From: an uncultured Pseudomonadota bacterium
GTDB taxonomy: Bacteria; Pseudomonadota; Alphaproteobacteria; RF32; CAG-239
Reading direction: 5' to 3'
DNA: 6,300 nucleotides
NCBI GenBank assembly: GCA_902767055.1
Contig: CACXFX010000140.1
Coordinates: forward strand, 1-6,300
In this document: piece by piece, positions 1 through 5,943 of the stretch
Layout: each line of letters opens with the position of its first letter
Numbering within the stretch: position 1 is the first letter of the stretch
Notes under the pieces: model-generated
Databases searched by the model: none
What the model was told of the DNA's origin: nothing
What the model saw: only the letters and a program-made list of their open reading frames with translations
Made by a program: the position numbers and the translations under genes

Positions 1-59
1 CCGCCGACAATGTTATTTTTTTCGTCTGCTTCCGATAAAATTTGTTTCATTTCAGACAT
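1..59 (-). CDS. 5' end of an unidentified gene downstream of the helicase (partial)
   Basis: An ATG at 59-57 on the minus strand opens a frame with no stop to the left edge, giving 19 codons that begin MSEMKQILSEADEKNNIV. Its start overlaps the helicase stop by one base (TAATG), and an AAGG Shine-Dalgarno-like stretch lies about nine bases upstream inside the last helicase codons. This arrangement points to translational coupling in one operon. The visible part is hydrophilic and probably helical. It is too short to assign a family or function. Confidence 0.6.
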   Translation of the reverse strand, partial: MSEMKQILSEADEKNNIVG

Positions 60-2410
60 TATTTTTTACCTTTTCTTCTAGAGTTTATTACAATTTTTGC
101 CCAAGCATACGGATTTTTGTAACCGCGCCTTTTTCCAATTTCAAGTAATTGTGAAAAGGCAAAGGCGTGTTTGCGTTCATCTATACGCTCAAGACGTTTC
201 ATTTCGAGCAATTCAGCGTCAATATATTCGATTTCCTGCCGTGTTTTTGTTGAATTTTCACAGCCGCAAACCGGACACGCTGTTAATTTACTCGGATAGC
301 AAGCGTAACAATTTAAGCAAGTGCGGACAAATAATTGCTCGCCGTCCTGCCTGTTTCGCTTTTTTCTTCCCTCAAGCGACCACTCGCGGTCGTCATCAGG
401 AAAACCGTGCATTTCCACGTTCCGGACGTGATCCAAAATGATTGAATATTTTTTGCCGGAATATGGTCGCAAAACTCGTCCGGCCTGTTGCAAATATAAG
501 CCTAAAGATTTCGTTTTGCGTAAAAATATCGCACAACCTACAACCGGAATATCTGTTCCCTCTGAAATAATGTTGCAGGAAGTTAAACCGTCATATCTGC
601 CAGATCCAAGACCCTCGATAGCGTCACGGCGTTCATAATCTGACATTGTGCCGTCAATAGATTTAAATTTAAAGCCTGCTTGGCAAAACTGTTCTGCCGT
701 GTGCTGTGCGTGTTCAATAGTCGCACAAAATGCGATTGCAGGCATATTCGGACAGATTTTCGCATAATGCTTTACAGCGTCACCGATAATTTGCGGACGG
801 TCGAGCATTTCGGCCATTTGTTTTACATCATAATCGCCGGCGATAGTTTTTAAACTGTCTGAATTAAAGTCAATAGGTGGCGCAAATACGCGCGGTTGCG
901 ATAAATAACCTTGTTCGATTAATGATCTGACAGACGGACCAAGTACCAAAGTTTCATAAACTCCACCGCATTCAACGCCAAGACCTTTGCCGTCAAGACG
1001 TTCCGGCGTTGCCGATAAGCCTAACAAATAAGCGTGTGGATTTGCGTCGGTGATGTTTCGCCATTGGCCTGCAACGGCGTGATGACAATTATGCACAAGA
1101 ATATCATTAACAAAGTAATTATGATTATTTTCAACAGTTAAATCATAGACATAACCCTGTCTATACAACCGCTCAAATTGTTTAGAACTTCCTTGTTTTT
1201 GAACCTTAGAATATTCCACCCTAGCGAATTTAATAAATCCGTTTTCTTCTTGTCTTCTGCTTGTCTGGATAAAGCGCAATGACTGTTTCCATCCACTTCT
1301 ATGCCAATTTTTAAAATCGGATTTGCAATATCTATTTTGTAAACCGATGGATAATTTTCTTTTTTTAGTGTTTTTACCGGATATTCCATTTCCCAACCCA
1401 AAGCGGTGGCAAGTAGTAATTGCGGAATTGTAATTTGTCCGTTTCCCCCTCTTATTTTTGGCTTGTGTCCTATTGCTTTTAATTTCGCTGAAACTTTTTC
1501 TCTTATTATAGCGTTTTTCATAGGATTGTTTTTCGTCATACGTTCCGAAGCATATTTGCGATTTGTTTTCGCCATTGTTTCCGATGAAATTCTGCGGGCA
1601 TATTCTTTGCCACATTCTGCGCAACAATAAACTCTGCCATCTTTTTTGAATTTGTATTTTTGATACTTTGTCGGATTTTCTATTTCCGTTCCACAAATTG
1701 TACATTTCATTTTCTTTTTTCCTTTGCGTGATGTTTAGCACCATGCTATTTTTAGCAAGATTTTTTGCTTGTGTCCAGCCTTTTTTTGTAAAAAATAAAT
1801 GATCCTGTGTGCAAATTATTTTTTTACCATTTATGGAAACTTCGCATAAGTCTTTATAAATAGGCTTTTTAATGACTTTTATAACTTTTTTAAGTTCAAT
1901 TTTTTTACTGATTTCATTAAAGGTATAAACTAGGTCGCCTTTATTTATGTTTTTGATTTTTTTATATCCAAACTTTGTATTTACTAAAGTTTCACCGATA
2001 AAACATTCGTCCGTTATAATGAATTTGAAAAAATTTTTATATTCATCAAGTTTTCGGCCTAAAGTTTGAACACTTGCGACCAAACACGGCGAATTAAAAT
2101 CAATATAATTTCGGCCAAATTCTCTATACTGTATTTGCGCGGCGGTTTTAATAACAGAATCCGGCGCGATGATTTTGTGAGGAATTTGAAATTTTCCGAG
2201 AGCAAGCGCAGTTTGCAAAATAAGTTCTTGCCTGTGGACAAGTATACCGGTTACATTAGATTGTTTTATTGCACCCTCTGTAATATATGAAAATATAACG
2301 GTTTTACCCGATCCGGTTGGTGATTGACCTAAAACAGCGTGAGCACCACCTGCGAAAGCATGATGTATATCTCGAATAAAATCTCTCTGATAAGGTCTTA
2401 AATTTATCAT
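59..2410 (-). CDS. DEAD/DEAH-type superfamily 2 helicase interrupted by an intein
   Basis: The 783-residue precursor has a 477-residue SF2 helicase as extein, likely a phage DNA helicase that remodels recombination or replication intermediates. Visible in order: N-terminal LRPYQ (Q-motif-like, 4-8), Walker A SPTGSGKT (30-37), VASVQTL (111-117, motif Ib region), motif II split as D134-E135 / C442-H443, motif III SATP (466-469), SEGTDIP (616-622, motif V) and QQAGRVLRP (641-649, motif VI). A C-terminal zinc ribbon follows (C698-x2-C701 and C712-x2-C715), then a basic tail. Residues 136-441 are an intein, so the unspliced protein has a broken Walker B box and should be inactive. The ATG at 2410 is chosen because LRPYQ lies directly behind it. 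An AGGA (2425-2422) sits 11 bases upstream, a slightly long spacing. A consensus promoter precedes it. The helicase call is secure; the exact biological role is inference. Confidence 0.93.
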   Translation of the reverse strand: MINLRPYQRDFIRDIHHAFAGGAHAVLGQSPTGSGKTVIFSYITEGAIKQSNVTGILVHRQELILQTALALGKFQIPHKIIAPDSVIKTAAQIQYREFGRNYIDFNSPCLVASVQTLGRKLDEYKNFFKFIITDECFIGETLVNTKFGYKKIKNINKGDLVYTFNEISKKIELKKVIKVIKKPIYKDLCEVSINGKKIICTQDHLFFTKKGWTQAKNLAKNSMVLNITQRKKENEMYNLWNGNRKSDKVSKIQIQKRWQSLLLRRMWQRICPQNFIGNNGENKSQICFGTYDEKQSYEKRYNKRKSFSEIKSNRTQAKNKRGKRTNYNSAITTCHRFGLGNGISGKNTKKRKLSIGLQNRYCKSDFKNWHRSGWKQSLRFIQTSRRQEENGFIKFARVEYSKVQKQGSSKQFERLYRQGYVYDLTVENNHNYFVNDILVHNCHHAVAGQWRNITDANPHAYLLGLSATPERLDGKGLGVECGGVYETLVLGPSVRSLIEQGYLSQPRVFAPPIDFNSDSLKTIAGDYDVKQMAEMLDRPQIIGDAVKHYAKICPNMPAIAFCATIEHAQHTAEQFCQAGFKFKSIDGTMSDYERRDAIEGLGSGRYDGLTSCNIISEGTDIPVVGCAIFLRKTKSLGLYLQQAGRVLRPYSGKKYSIILDHVRNVEMHGFPDDDREWSLEGRKKRNRQDGEQLFVRTCLNCYACYPSKLTACPVCGCENSTKTRQEIEYIDAELLEMKRLERIDERKHAFAFSQLLEIGKRRGYKNPYAWAKIVINSRRKGKK
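1138..1710 (-). CDS. Homing endonuclease, Vsr/DUF559-like PD-(D/E)XK type, nested out of frame in the intein
   Basis: This 190-residue protein lies wholly inside the intein, on the same strand but in the +1 frame. It starts with a probable zinc finger (C3-x2-C6 and C30-x2-C33, plus C29). Then comes a NUMOD3-like DNA-binding segment, NNPMKNAIIREKVSAKLK (61-78), as seen in phage homing endonucleases. The C-terminal nuclease-like domain reads YKIDIANP (124-131), GIEVDGNSH (136-144), KKTDLLNSLGW (155-165) and ILRFKNKEV (167-175). This order matches DUF559/Vsr-like folds, with candidate catalytic residues D127, E138, H144 and D158 resembling the EDxHD enzymes typified by I-Bth0305I (from memory). 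Start evidence: ATG at 1710 with AAAGGA nine bases upstream. It ends at TAA 1140-1138, within the codons of intein block F. Likely role: cut intein-less helicase alleles to promote homing. Activity and target are inferred. Confidence 0.85.
   Translation of the reverse strand: MKCTICGTEIENPTKYQKYKFKKDGRVYCCAECGKEYARRISSETMAKTNRKYASERMTKNNPMKNAIIREKVSAKLKAIGHKPKIRGGNGQITIPQLLLATALGWEMEYPVKTLKKENYPSVYKIDIANPILKIGIEVDGNSHCALSRQAEDKKKTDLLNSLGWNILRFKNKEVLNNLSGCIDRVMSMI
1720..1725 (-). promoter_or_regulatory. Internal ribosome binding site for the nested endonuclease
   Basis: AAAGGA on the minus strand ends nine bases before the ATG at 1710. It lies within intein codons and supports independent translation of the endonuclease from the helicase mRNA, without frameshifting. 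I see no convincing promoter just upstream, so expression probably depends on the helicase transcript. Confidence 0.6.
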
Positions 2411-2442
2411 ATTTTCAAATATCCTATTACAGTTTTGACCGC

Positions 2443-2471
2443 ATTATAAAAATGTTATTTTAGAATGTCAA
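2443..2471 (-). promoter_or_regulatory. Consensus sigma-70-type promoter of the helicase operon
   Basis: Read on the minus strand, TTGACA (2471-2466), a 17-base spacer and TATAAT (2448-2443) match the housekeeping consensus at every position. Transcription would start near 2436, about 26 bases before the helicase ATG. It points away from the plus-strand operon, so this gap is a divergent control region. Confidence 0.8.
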
Positions 2472-2514
2472 GAAAAAAATTTTGCTTTTTTTATATTTTT
2501 TTTGCATTTTTTTG

Positions 2515-2543
2515 TTGACATTTAAAATTTTTTGGTTTATAAA
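2515..2543 (+). promoter_or_regulatory. Sigma-70-type promoter of the recombination operon
   Basis: TTGACA (2515-2520), a 17-base spacer and TATAAA (2538-2543) differ from consensus at one position. The predicted start is near 2550, giving a leader of about 30 bases before the nuclease ATG. Between the two divergent -35 boxes (2472-2514) lies an almost pure A/T stretch that could serve as UP element or operator for both directions. Confidence 0.75.
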
Positions 2544-2551
2544 GGGTACAT

Positions 2552-2571
2552 AAGCTTAATTTTTTATAGGA
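2552..2571 (+). repeat. Leader box, copy 1 (AAGCTTAATTTT...ATAGGA)
   Basis: AAGCTTAATTTTTTATAGGA begins eight bases after the -10 box and includes the Shine-Dalgarno of the nuclease gene. A near-identical copy, shorter by two T, sits at 6221-6238 at the same distance from another promoter. TAAGCTTA (2551-2558) is palindromic. The box may be an operator or a conserved initially transcribed leader. Confidence 0.7.
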
Positions 2572-2579
2572 TAAAAACA

Positions 2580-3395
2580 ATGCAAACGAAAATCAGATGT
2601 TCAGGACTTCCACATTATAGCGATTGTCCACGAAAGGCGGCAGCAAAATTGTTGCTCGCCGAACTGGTTGAAGACGGCTATCAATTACACGCATTAAAAA
2701 CTTCGGTCGGTGCGGCTGTCGGAACGGCTACACACGCCGGAATTGAAACCGCCTTATTACTCCGTCAAGAGGGTAAAGACTACGAAAAGGAACTTGAAGA
2801 AGTTGCCACATTAAGCATTGAAAGCAGTATTGAAAACGGCGTTTTATGGGATTTAACCACGCCGACAAAAGATATTGCAATCAAGCAGGCAATCAGACAA
2901 GCAAAATCCGTTGTGAATGCTTTTCCGGATCTGACCGGCGTTTATATTGAAGAAGAATATAAGGCGGACCTTGGGGATAACTTTATTTTATCCGGCCATA
3001 TTGATATAAGACTCGGCGACGCCATTTTTGATATTAAGACAGGCGCAACACGCCGCGCAAATCAAGCGCAATATGGCGGTTATTCGTTATTATGCCGCAG
3101 TAACGGCAAAATAATAAAAAGACTTGGAGAAATTTACGTTCCGCGTATCGGTATAACAAAACCACAACCGGAGCCTCAATTTGTTGAATATGATGTCAAA
3201 GACGCCGAACGGCTCGCTTGGGATATTATTCAGCAGATTAAAAAAGATATTCTCACCTACCGTGAGAATAAATCCGCTCGGACATGGCTTGCAAATCCAA
3301 ATTCTATGATGTGCACGCCCGATTATTGTCCGGCATATAAAACTAACTTTTGTAATTGTCACATAGGAGATATAAAATATGACAGAAGAAACTAA
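2580..3395 (+). CDS. PD-(D/E)XK nuclease, RecB/Cas4-like phage exonuclease
   Basis: This 271-residue protein is probably a DNA exonuclease that works with the annealing protein encoded next. Visible motifs: SGLPHYSDCPRKAA (8-21), the GTATH motif (48-52) typical of RecB-family nucleases, GHID with D142, DIK with D151 and K153 (the metal-binding D...DxK core), and QYGGY (Q164, Y168) matching the QxxxY motif. Cysteines C16, C245, C250, C258 and C260 surround the core as in Cas4/AddB-type enzymes, so a 4Fe-4S cluster is plausible. The start is the ATG at 2580, with AGGA eight bases upstream. An upstream TTG (2532) would place the start inside the -10 box and is rejected. The 3' end overlaps the next gene by 17 bases. 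No CRISPR array or other cas genes are present, so a recombination role is favoured. Function is inferred from motifs. Confidence 0.85.
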   Translation: MQTKIRCSGLPHYSDCPRKAAAKLLLAELVEDGYQLHALKTSVGAAVGTATHAGIETALLLRQEGKDYEKELEEVATLSIESSIENGVLWDLTTPTKDIAIKQAIRQAKSVVNAFPDLTGVYIEEEYKADLGDNFILSGHIDIRLGDAIFDIKTGATRRANQAQYGGYSLLCRSNGKIIKRLGEIYVPRIGITKPQPEPQFVEYDVKDAERLAWDIIQQIKKDILTYRENKSARTWLANPNSMMCTPDYCPAYKTNFCNCHIGDIKYDRRN

Positions 3396-4269
3396 AAAAG
3401 AATTGACCGTTGTTGAGCAAAAAGCTGTTGTTGATGTATTCAGCGATATTAACGTTTTCGCAAACGCTCAAAGGATATGCAAATCACTTGTATCAAGCGA
3501 TATTGTGCCTGAAGCTTATCGAGGCGAAAGCAAATTGCCAAACGCAATGATTGCGCTTGAAATGGCAAATCGTATGAAAATATCACCGATTGGCGTGATG
3601 CAAAATATGCACATCATTGAGGGACGGCCAACATGGTCATCAAGTTTTATTATTTCGATGATTAACAGCAGCGGCAAATTTTCGCCATTGCGTTTCAAAT
3701 ATGAAGATTTAGGTCATAAATCGGTTGATTATACATATTTCAAATGGAATCCGACCGCCGGAAAGAAAAACTTGCCAGCAACGGAAAAGGTTGAAATTGA
3801 TGATATGGCCTGCACTGCATACGCTATTGATAAAGCAACCGGCGAGATTGTTTACGGACCGAAAATTACGCTTGAAATGGCTGTGCAAGAGGGTTGGTAT
3901 AGCAAGAGCGGCAGTAAATGGAAAACTATGCCTCAACTTATGATTTCATACCGTGCCGCCGCATTTTTCGGCCGTTTATACGTTCCGGAAATAATGCAGG
4001 GAATGCACACGGATGATGAAGTCGAGGATTTTGCAGAGCCGAAAGCACCGGAAATTGCAACGCCTGCACCGGCAGAAGAACCGAAAAAGCGTAAAGCACC
4101 GGCAAAAAAGGTTGAAGAACCTAAAGACACAGAATTTGAACCGGTAGACGAAGAACCTGCGCCGGCAGTTGCAGAACCTATGAACGAAGAAGAACAAAAA
4201 GTTGCCGCGATAATTGAGCCGGTATACGATGAAGAACCAATTGACGCACCGTTTGCTTTTGATGAATAG
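3379..4269 (+). CDS. RecT-like single-strand annealing protein
   Basis: The 296-residue product resembles a phage/ICE RecT-like family. Recognisable stretches are VFANAQRICKSLVSSDIVP (26-44), ALEMANRMKISPIGVMQNMHI (59-79), GRPTWSSSFIISMINSSGKF (82-101), GWYSKSGSKWKTMP (172-185) and LMISYRAAAFFGRLYVPE (187-204). The KWKTMPxxMxxYRAAAFF segment corresponds to the conserved C-terminal part of RecT-type proteins. Family members bind single-stranded DNA and promote annealing in phage recombination. From about residue 217 to the end is a low-complexity Pro/Ala/Glu/Lys tail, very acidic and ending PFAFDE, reminiscent of the acidic tip of SSB. AGGAGA (3365-3370) lies eight bases before the ATG, inside the end of the nuclease gene, so the two are probably translationally coupled as an exonuclease/annealase pair. 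The family call rests on remembered sequence patterns and is moderately certain. Confidence 0.72.
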   Translation: MTEETKKELTVVEQKAVVDVFSDINVFANAQRICKSLVSSDIVPEAYRGESKLPNAMIALEMANRMKISPIGVMQNMHIIEGRPTWSSSFIISMINSSGKFSPLRFKYEDLGHKSVDYTYFKWNPTAGKKNLPATEKVEIDDMACTAYAIDKATGEIVYGPKITLEMAVQEGWYSKSGSKWKTMPQLMISYRAAAFFGRLYVPEIMQGMHTDDEVEDFAEPKAPEIATPAPAEEPKKRKAPAKKVEEPKDTEFEPVDEEPAPAVAEPMNEEEQKVAAIIEPVYDEEPIDAPFAFDE

Positions 4270-4280
4270 GAGTAAAATTT

Positions 4281-5942
4281 ATGAAAATTAATGTTGAAAA
4301 TTTTATGGGTTGTGAAAAGGCAGATGTTGAAGTCGCAAAAGTGACTTATATCTGCGGACTTAACCACCAAGGCAAAACCTCGTTTATTAACGCCGTTTCG
4401 GCGGCGTTAACCGGAACGCCTGTAATTTTAGGATTACGCAAAACAGATTTGGGAATGCTCGTTAGAACAGGAACAGCGGCCGCAAAGGTTAAAATTGAAA
4501 ACGAAGACAGCGCGGTTGCTATCACATACCCGAAAGCTGAAATGCAAACGACCGGAAGCAATCCGCCGTCGGTTTCCAAAATTGCCGCAGGCGTTGACAG
4601 TATTGTTGATTTTTCCGCAAAAGAACGCTCGGAATATATCAGAAACATAACCGGTTGCGCACCGACAAAAGATGATCTGAAAGCGTTTTTGAAAGAGCGT
4701 TACATTGAAAACGAAAAGATTGCCGATAAGGTATGGGAAAAAATAGACCAAGACGGATTTGACGCAAGTTTGGAACGTGCAAAAGATACCGGCCGCGCCT
4801 TAAAGCAACAATGGTCTATCGTTACCGGCGAAACATACGGGAGCCAAAAAGCTGAAACATGGCAGCCTGCCGGTTGGACTTCCGACCTGATTGACACGTC
4901 AGAGGAAAGCCAACAGGCAAATATTACCGGTTTACAGGCTGAACTTGAAGACTTAATCAGCAGACAAGCGATTGACAGCGATTTGTTGAACCGGTTAAAA
5001 TCCGAAGTATCGGCGGAAATTGTGGATAACTTAAAGCAAAGTTGCGATGTTGCTGATAAAAATTTGTCTTCACTTCGTAATAATTTACTTGAATTAGGGC
5101 AGAAAATTGACCGATTGCCGAATTTTGAAGCCGATGAAAAACAGATTTGTCCGCATTGTGGCGGTAATTTGTGCATTACTCACGGCCGGATCGTTGAATA
5201 TAACGGTTTAAGCGATGAGGGAAAGGAAAAAATCAAAGCGCAGCGCGAGGAATTGAAAAAAGAATACGAACAGCAGCATATTAAGATTGAAAATGCCGAA
5301 AAAGATTATCAAAACGCTTTTACCGAATATCAAATTGCGGCCGAAAAATTAAAGCAATTAAACGAATTGCAAGCAAAATCAGGCGGCAACGTTACCGAGC
5401 GTGATATTGATATTAAGCGCGAGGAATTAAGAAAAGCAAACGAGGGATTAACGGCATTCAAAGCGGCAAAGGAAGCGAAACGTTTAGCAGATAACATCAA
5501 AGAAAATCAGGTTATTATTGACGCTTTGGATATGTCCGGCATCCGCAAAAATTCAATGATTAAAGGATTGGGAAAATTTAACACAACACTTGAAATCATC
5601 TGTACGTTTGCCGGTTGGGGAAAAGTTTCTGTTGATAATGATCTGACAATTCTGATGAACGATAGGCCTTATGTATTGCTATCCGAATCGGAAAAGATGC
5701 GTTGCAATGTAACTTTACAACTTGCGATTGCTGATTATAATGGAGATAGTACTGTTATTATTGACGGTGCGGAATTGCTTGACAAAAACGGTAAAAACGG
5801 TTTATTGAAGTTTTTATCAAGTCAAAATAAATTTAATGCCATCATCGGATTAATGCTACCAAGCGCAGATAAAGCACCGAAAAGCATTGAGCACGGCATA
5901 AAATCATATTGGGTTGAAAACGGAATTTTTAGAGAGGTATAA
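4281..5942 (+). CDS. Rad50/SbcC-like SMC-type ATPase with CxxC hook
   Basis: This 553-residue protein has the split ABC-ATPase layout of SMC/Rad50/SbcC proteins. The N-terminal Walker A is GLNHQGKT (26-33). Two charged heptad-like coiled-coil arms run roughly 205-280 and 311-405, joined by a hook region with C290-P-H-C293 followed by GG and C298. The C-terminal head has a signature-like LSESEKMR (467-474), Walker B VIIDGAE (492-498, D495/E498) and a D-loop-like LLDKNG (499-504). It is much shorter than SbcC or Rad50 and nearer in size to phage gp46-like proteins. It probably acts at DNA ends in recombination or replication, dimerising through the zinc hook. AGGAG (4268-4272) overlaps the stop of the preceding gene, eight bases before the ATG. 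No SbcD/Mre11 nuclease is in the window, so its partner may be the nuclease at 2580 or a gene outside. Confidence 0.85.
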   Translation: MKINVENFMGCEKADVEVAKVTYICGLNHQGKTSFINAVSAALTGTPVILGLRKTDLGMLVRTGTAAAKVKIENEDSAVAITYPKAEMQTTGSNPPSVSKIAAGVDSIVDFSAKERSEYIRNITGCAPTKDDLKAFLKERYIENEKIADKVWEKIDQDGFDASLERAKDTGRALKQQWSIVTGETYGSQKAETWQPAGWTSDLIDTSEESQQANITGLQAELEDLISRQAIDSDLLNRLKSEVSAEIVDNLKQSCDVADKNLSSLRNNLLELGQKIDRLPNFEADEKQICPHCGGNLCITHGRIVEYNGLSDEGKEKIKAQREELKKEYEQQHIKIENAEKDYQNAFTEYQIAAEKLKQLNELQAKSGGNVTERDIDIKREELRKANEGLTAFKAAKEAKRLADNIKENQVIIDALDMSGIRKNSMIKGLGKFNTTLEIICTFAGWGKVSVDNDLTILMNDRPYVLLSESEKMRCNVTLQLAIADYNGDSTVIIDGAELLDKNGKNGLLKFLSSQNKFNAIIGLMLPSADKAPKSIEHGIKSYWVENGIFREV

Positions 5943-5943
5943 A

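Larger units (their letters stand above)
1088..2005 (-). other. Intein (306 residues) inserted in helicase motif II
   Basis: Precursor residues C136 to N441 form a self-splicing intein. Block A is CFIGETLVNT with KGDLVYTFNE following (136-166). Block B is ICTQDHLFF with the TxxH motif (T201, H204). Block F is YVYDLTVENNHNYFVND (420-436). Block G is ILVHN with penultimate H440 and terminal N441, followed by the +1 nucleophile C442. All residues of class 1 splicing are present. Rejoining the flanks gives DE-CHH, an intact DECH helicase box, which strongly supports the boundaries. Splicing blocks occupy roughly intein residues 1-98 and the last 20 or so, about 115-120 residues, the size of a mini-intein. 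The 185-odd residues between them are K/R/N/Q/S/G-rich with no LAGLIDADG or HNH motif. They look like the shadow of the endonuclease encoded in the other frame. The segment looks more AT-rich than the extein, fitting later acquisition. Confidence 0.95.

Noticed and set aside
97..638. Plus-strand open frames opposite the helicase C-terminal half
   Set aside because: Helicase motifs and the zinc ribbon are clear on the minus strand; the plus frames are composition-driven shadows.
1406..1630. 74-codon plus-strand open frame opposite the nested endonuclease
   Set aside because: Antisense shadow of a recognisable protein, with no ribosome site and no meaningful motif.
1138..1740. Sequencing frameshift splitting an in-frame intein endonuclease
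   Set aside because: It would need two compensating errors, and the nested frame has its own ribosome site, ATG and stop while the intein frame reads intact through blocks F and G. Read data could still test it.
1744..1757. TGCTA-TTTT-TAGCA mini hairpin just upstream of the nested endonuclease
   Set aside because: Five-base stem in AT-rich coding sequence, too weak to call a regulatory or terminator structure.
2532..2579. Upstream TTG start for the nuclease, adding 16 residues
   Set aside because: It would begin inside the predicted spacer and -10 box and before the predicted transcript start. The ATG at 2580 has a good Shine-Dalgarno and leads directly into the conserved N-terminus.
2580..3395. 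CRISPR-associated Cas4
   Set aside because: No array, cas1 or cas2 is present; the operon partner is a RecT-like protein, so a phage recombination nuclease fits better.
3933..4370. 145-codon minus-strand frame rich in Ser/Gly/Thr
   Set aside because: Reverse shadow of the Pro/Ala/Glu tail codons of the RecT-like gene.
5914..5943. In-frame ATG at 5914 for the small HTH protein
   Set aside because: The extra residues overlap the ATPase coding end, have no clear ribosome site, and the ATG at 5944 has AGAGAGG at good spacing.
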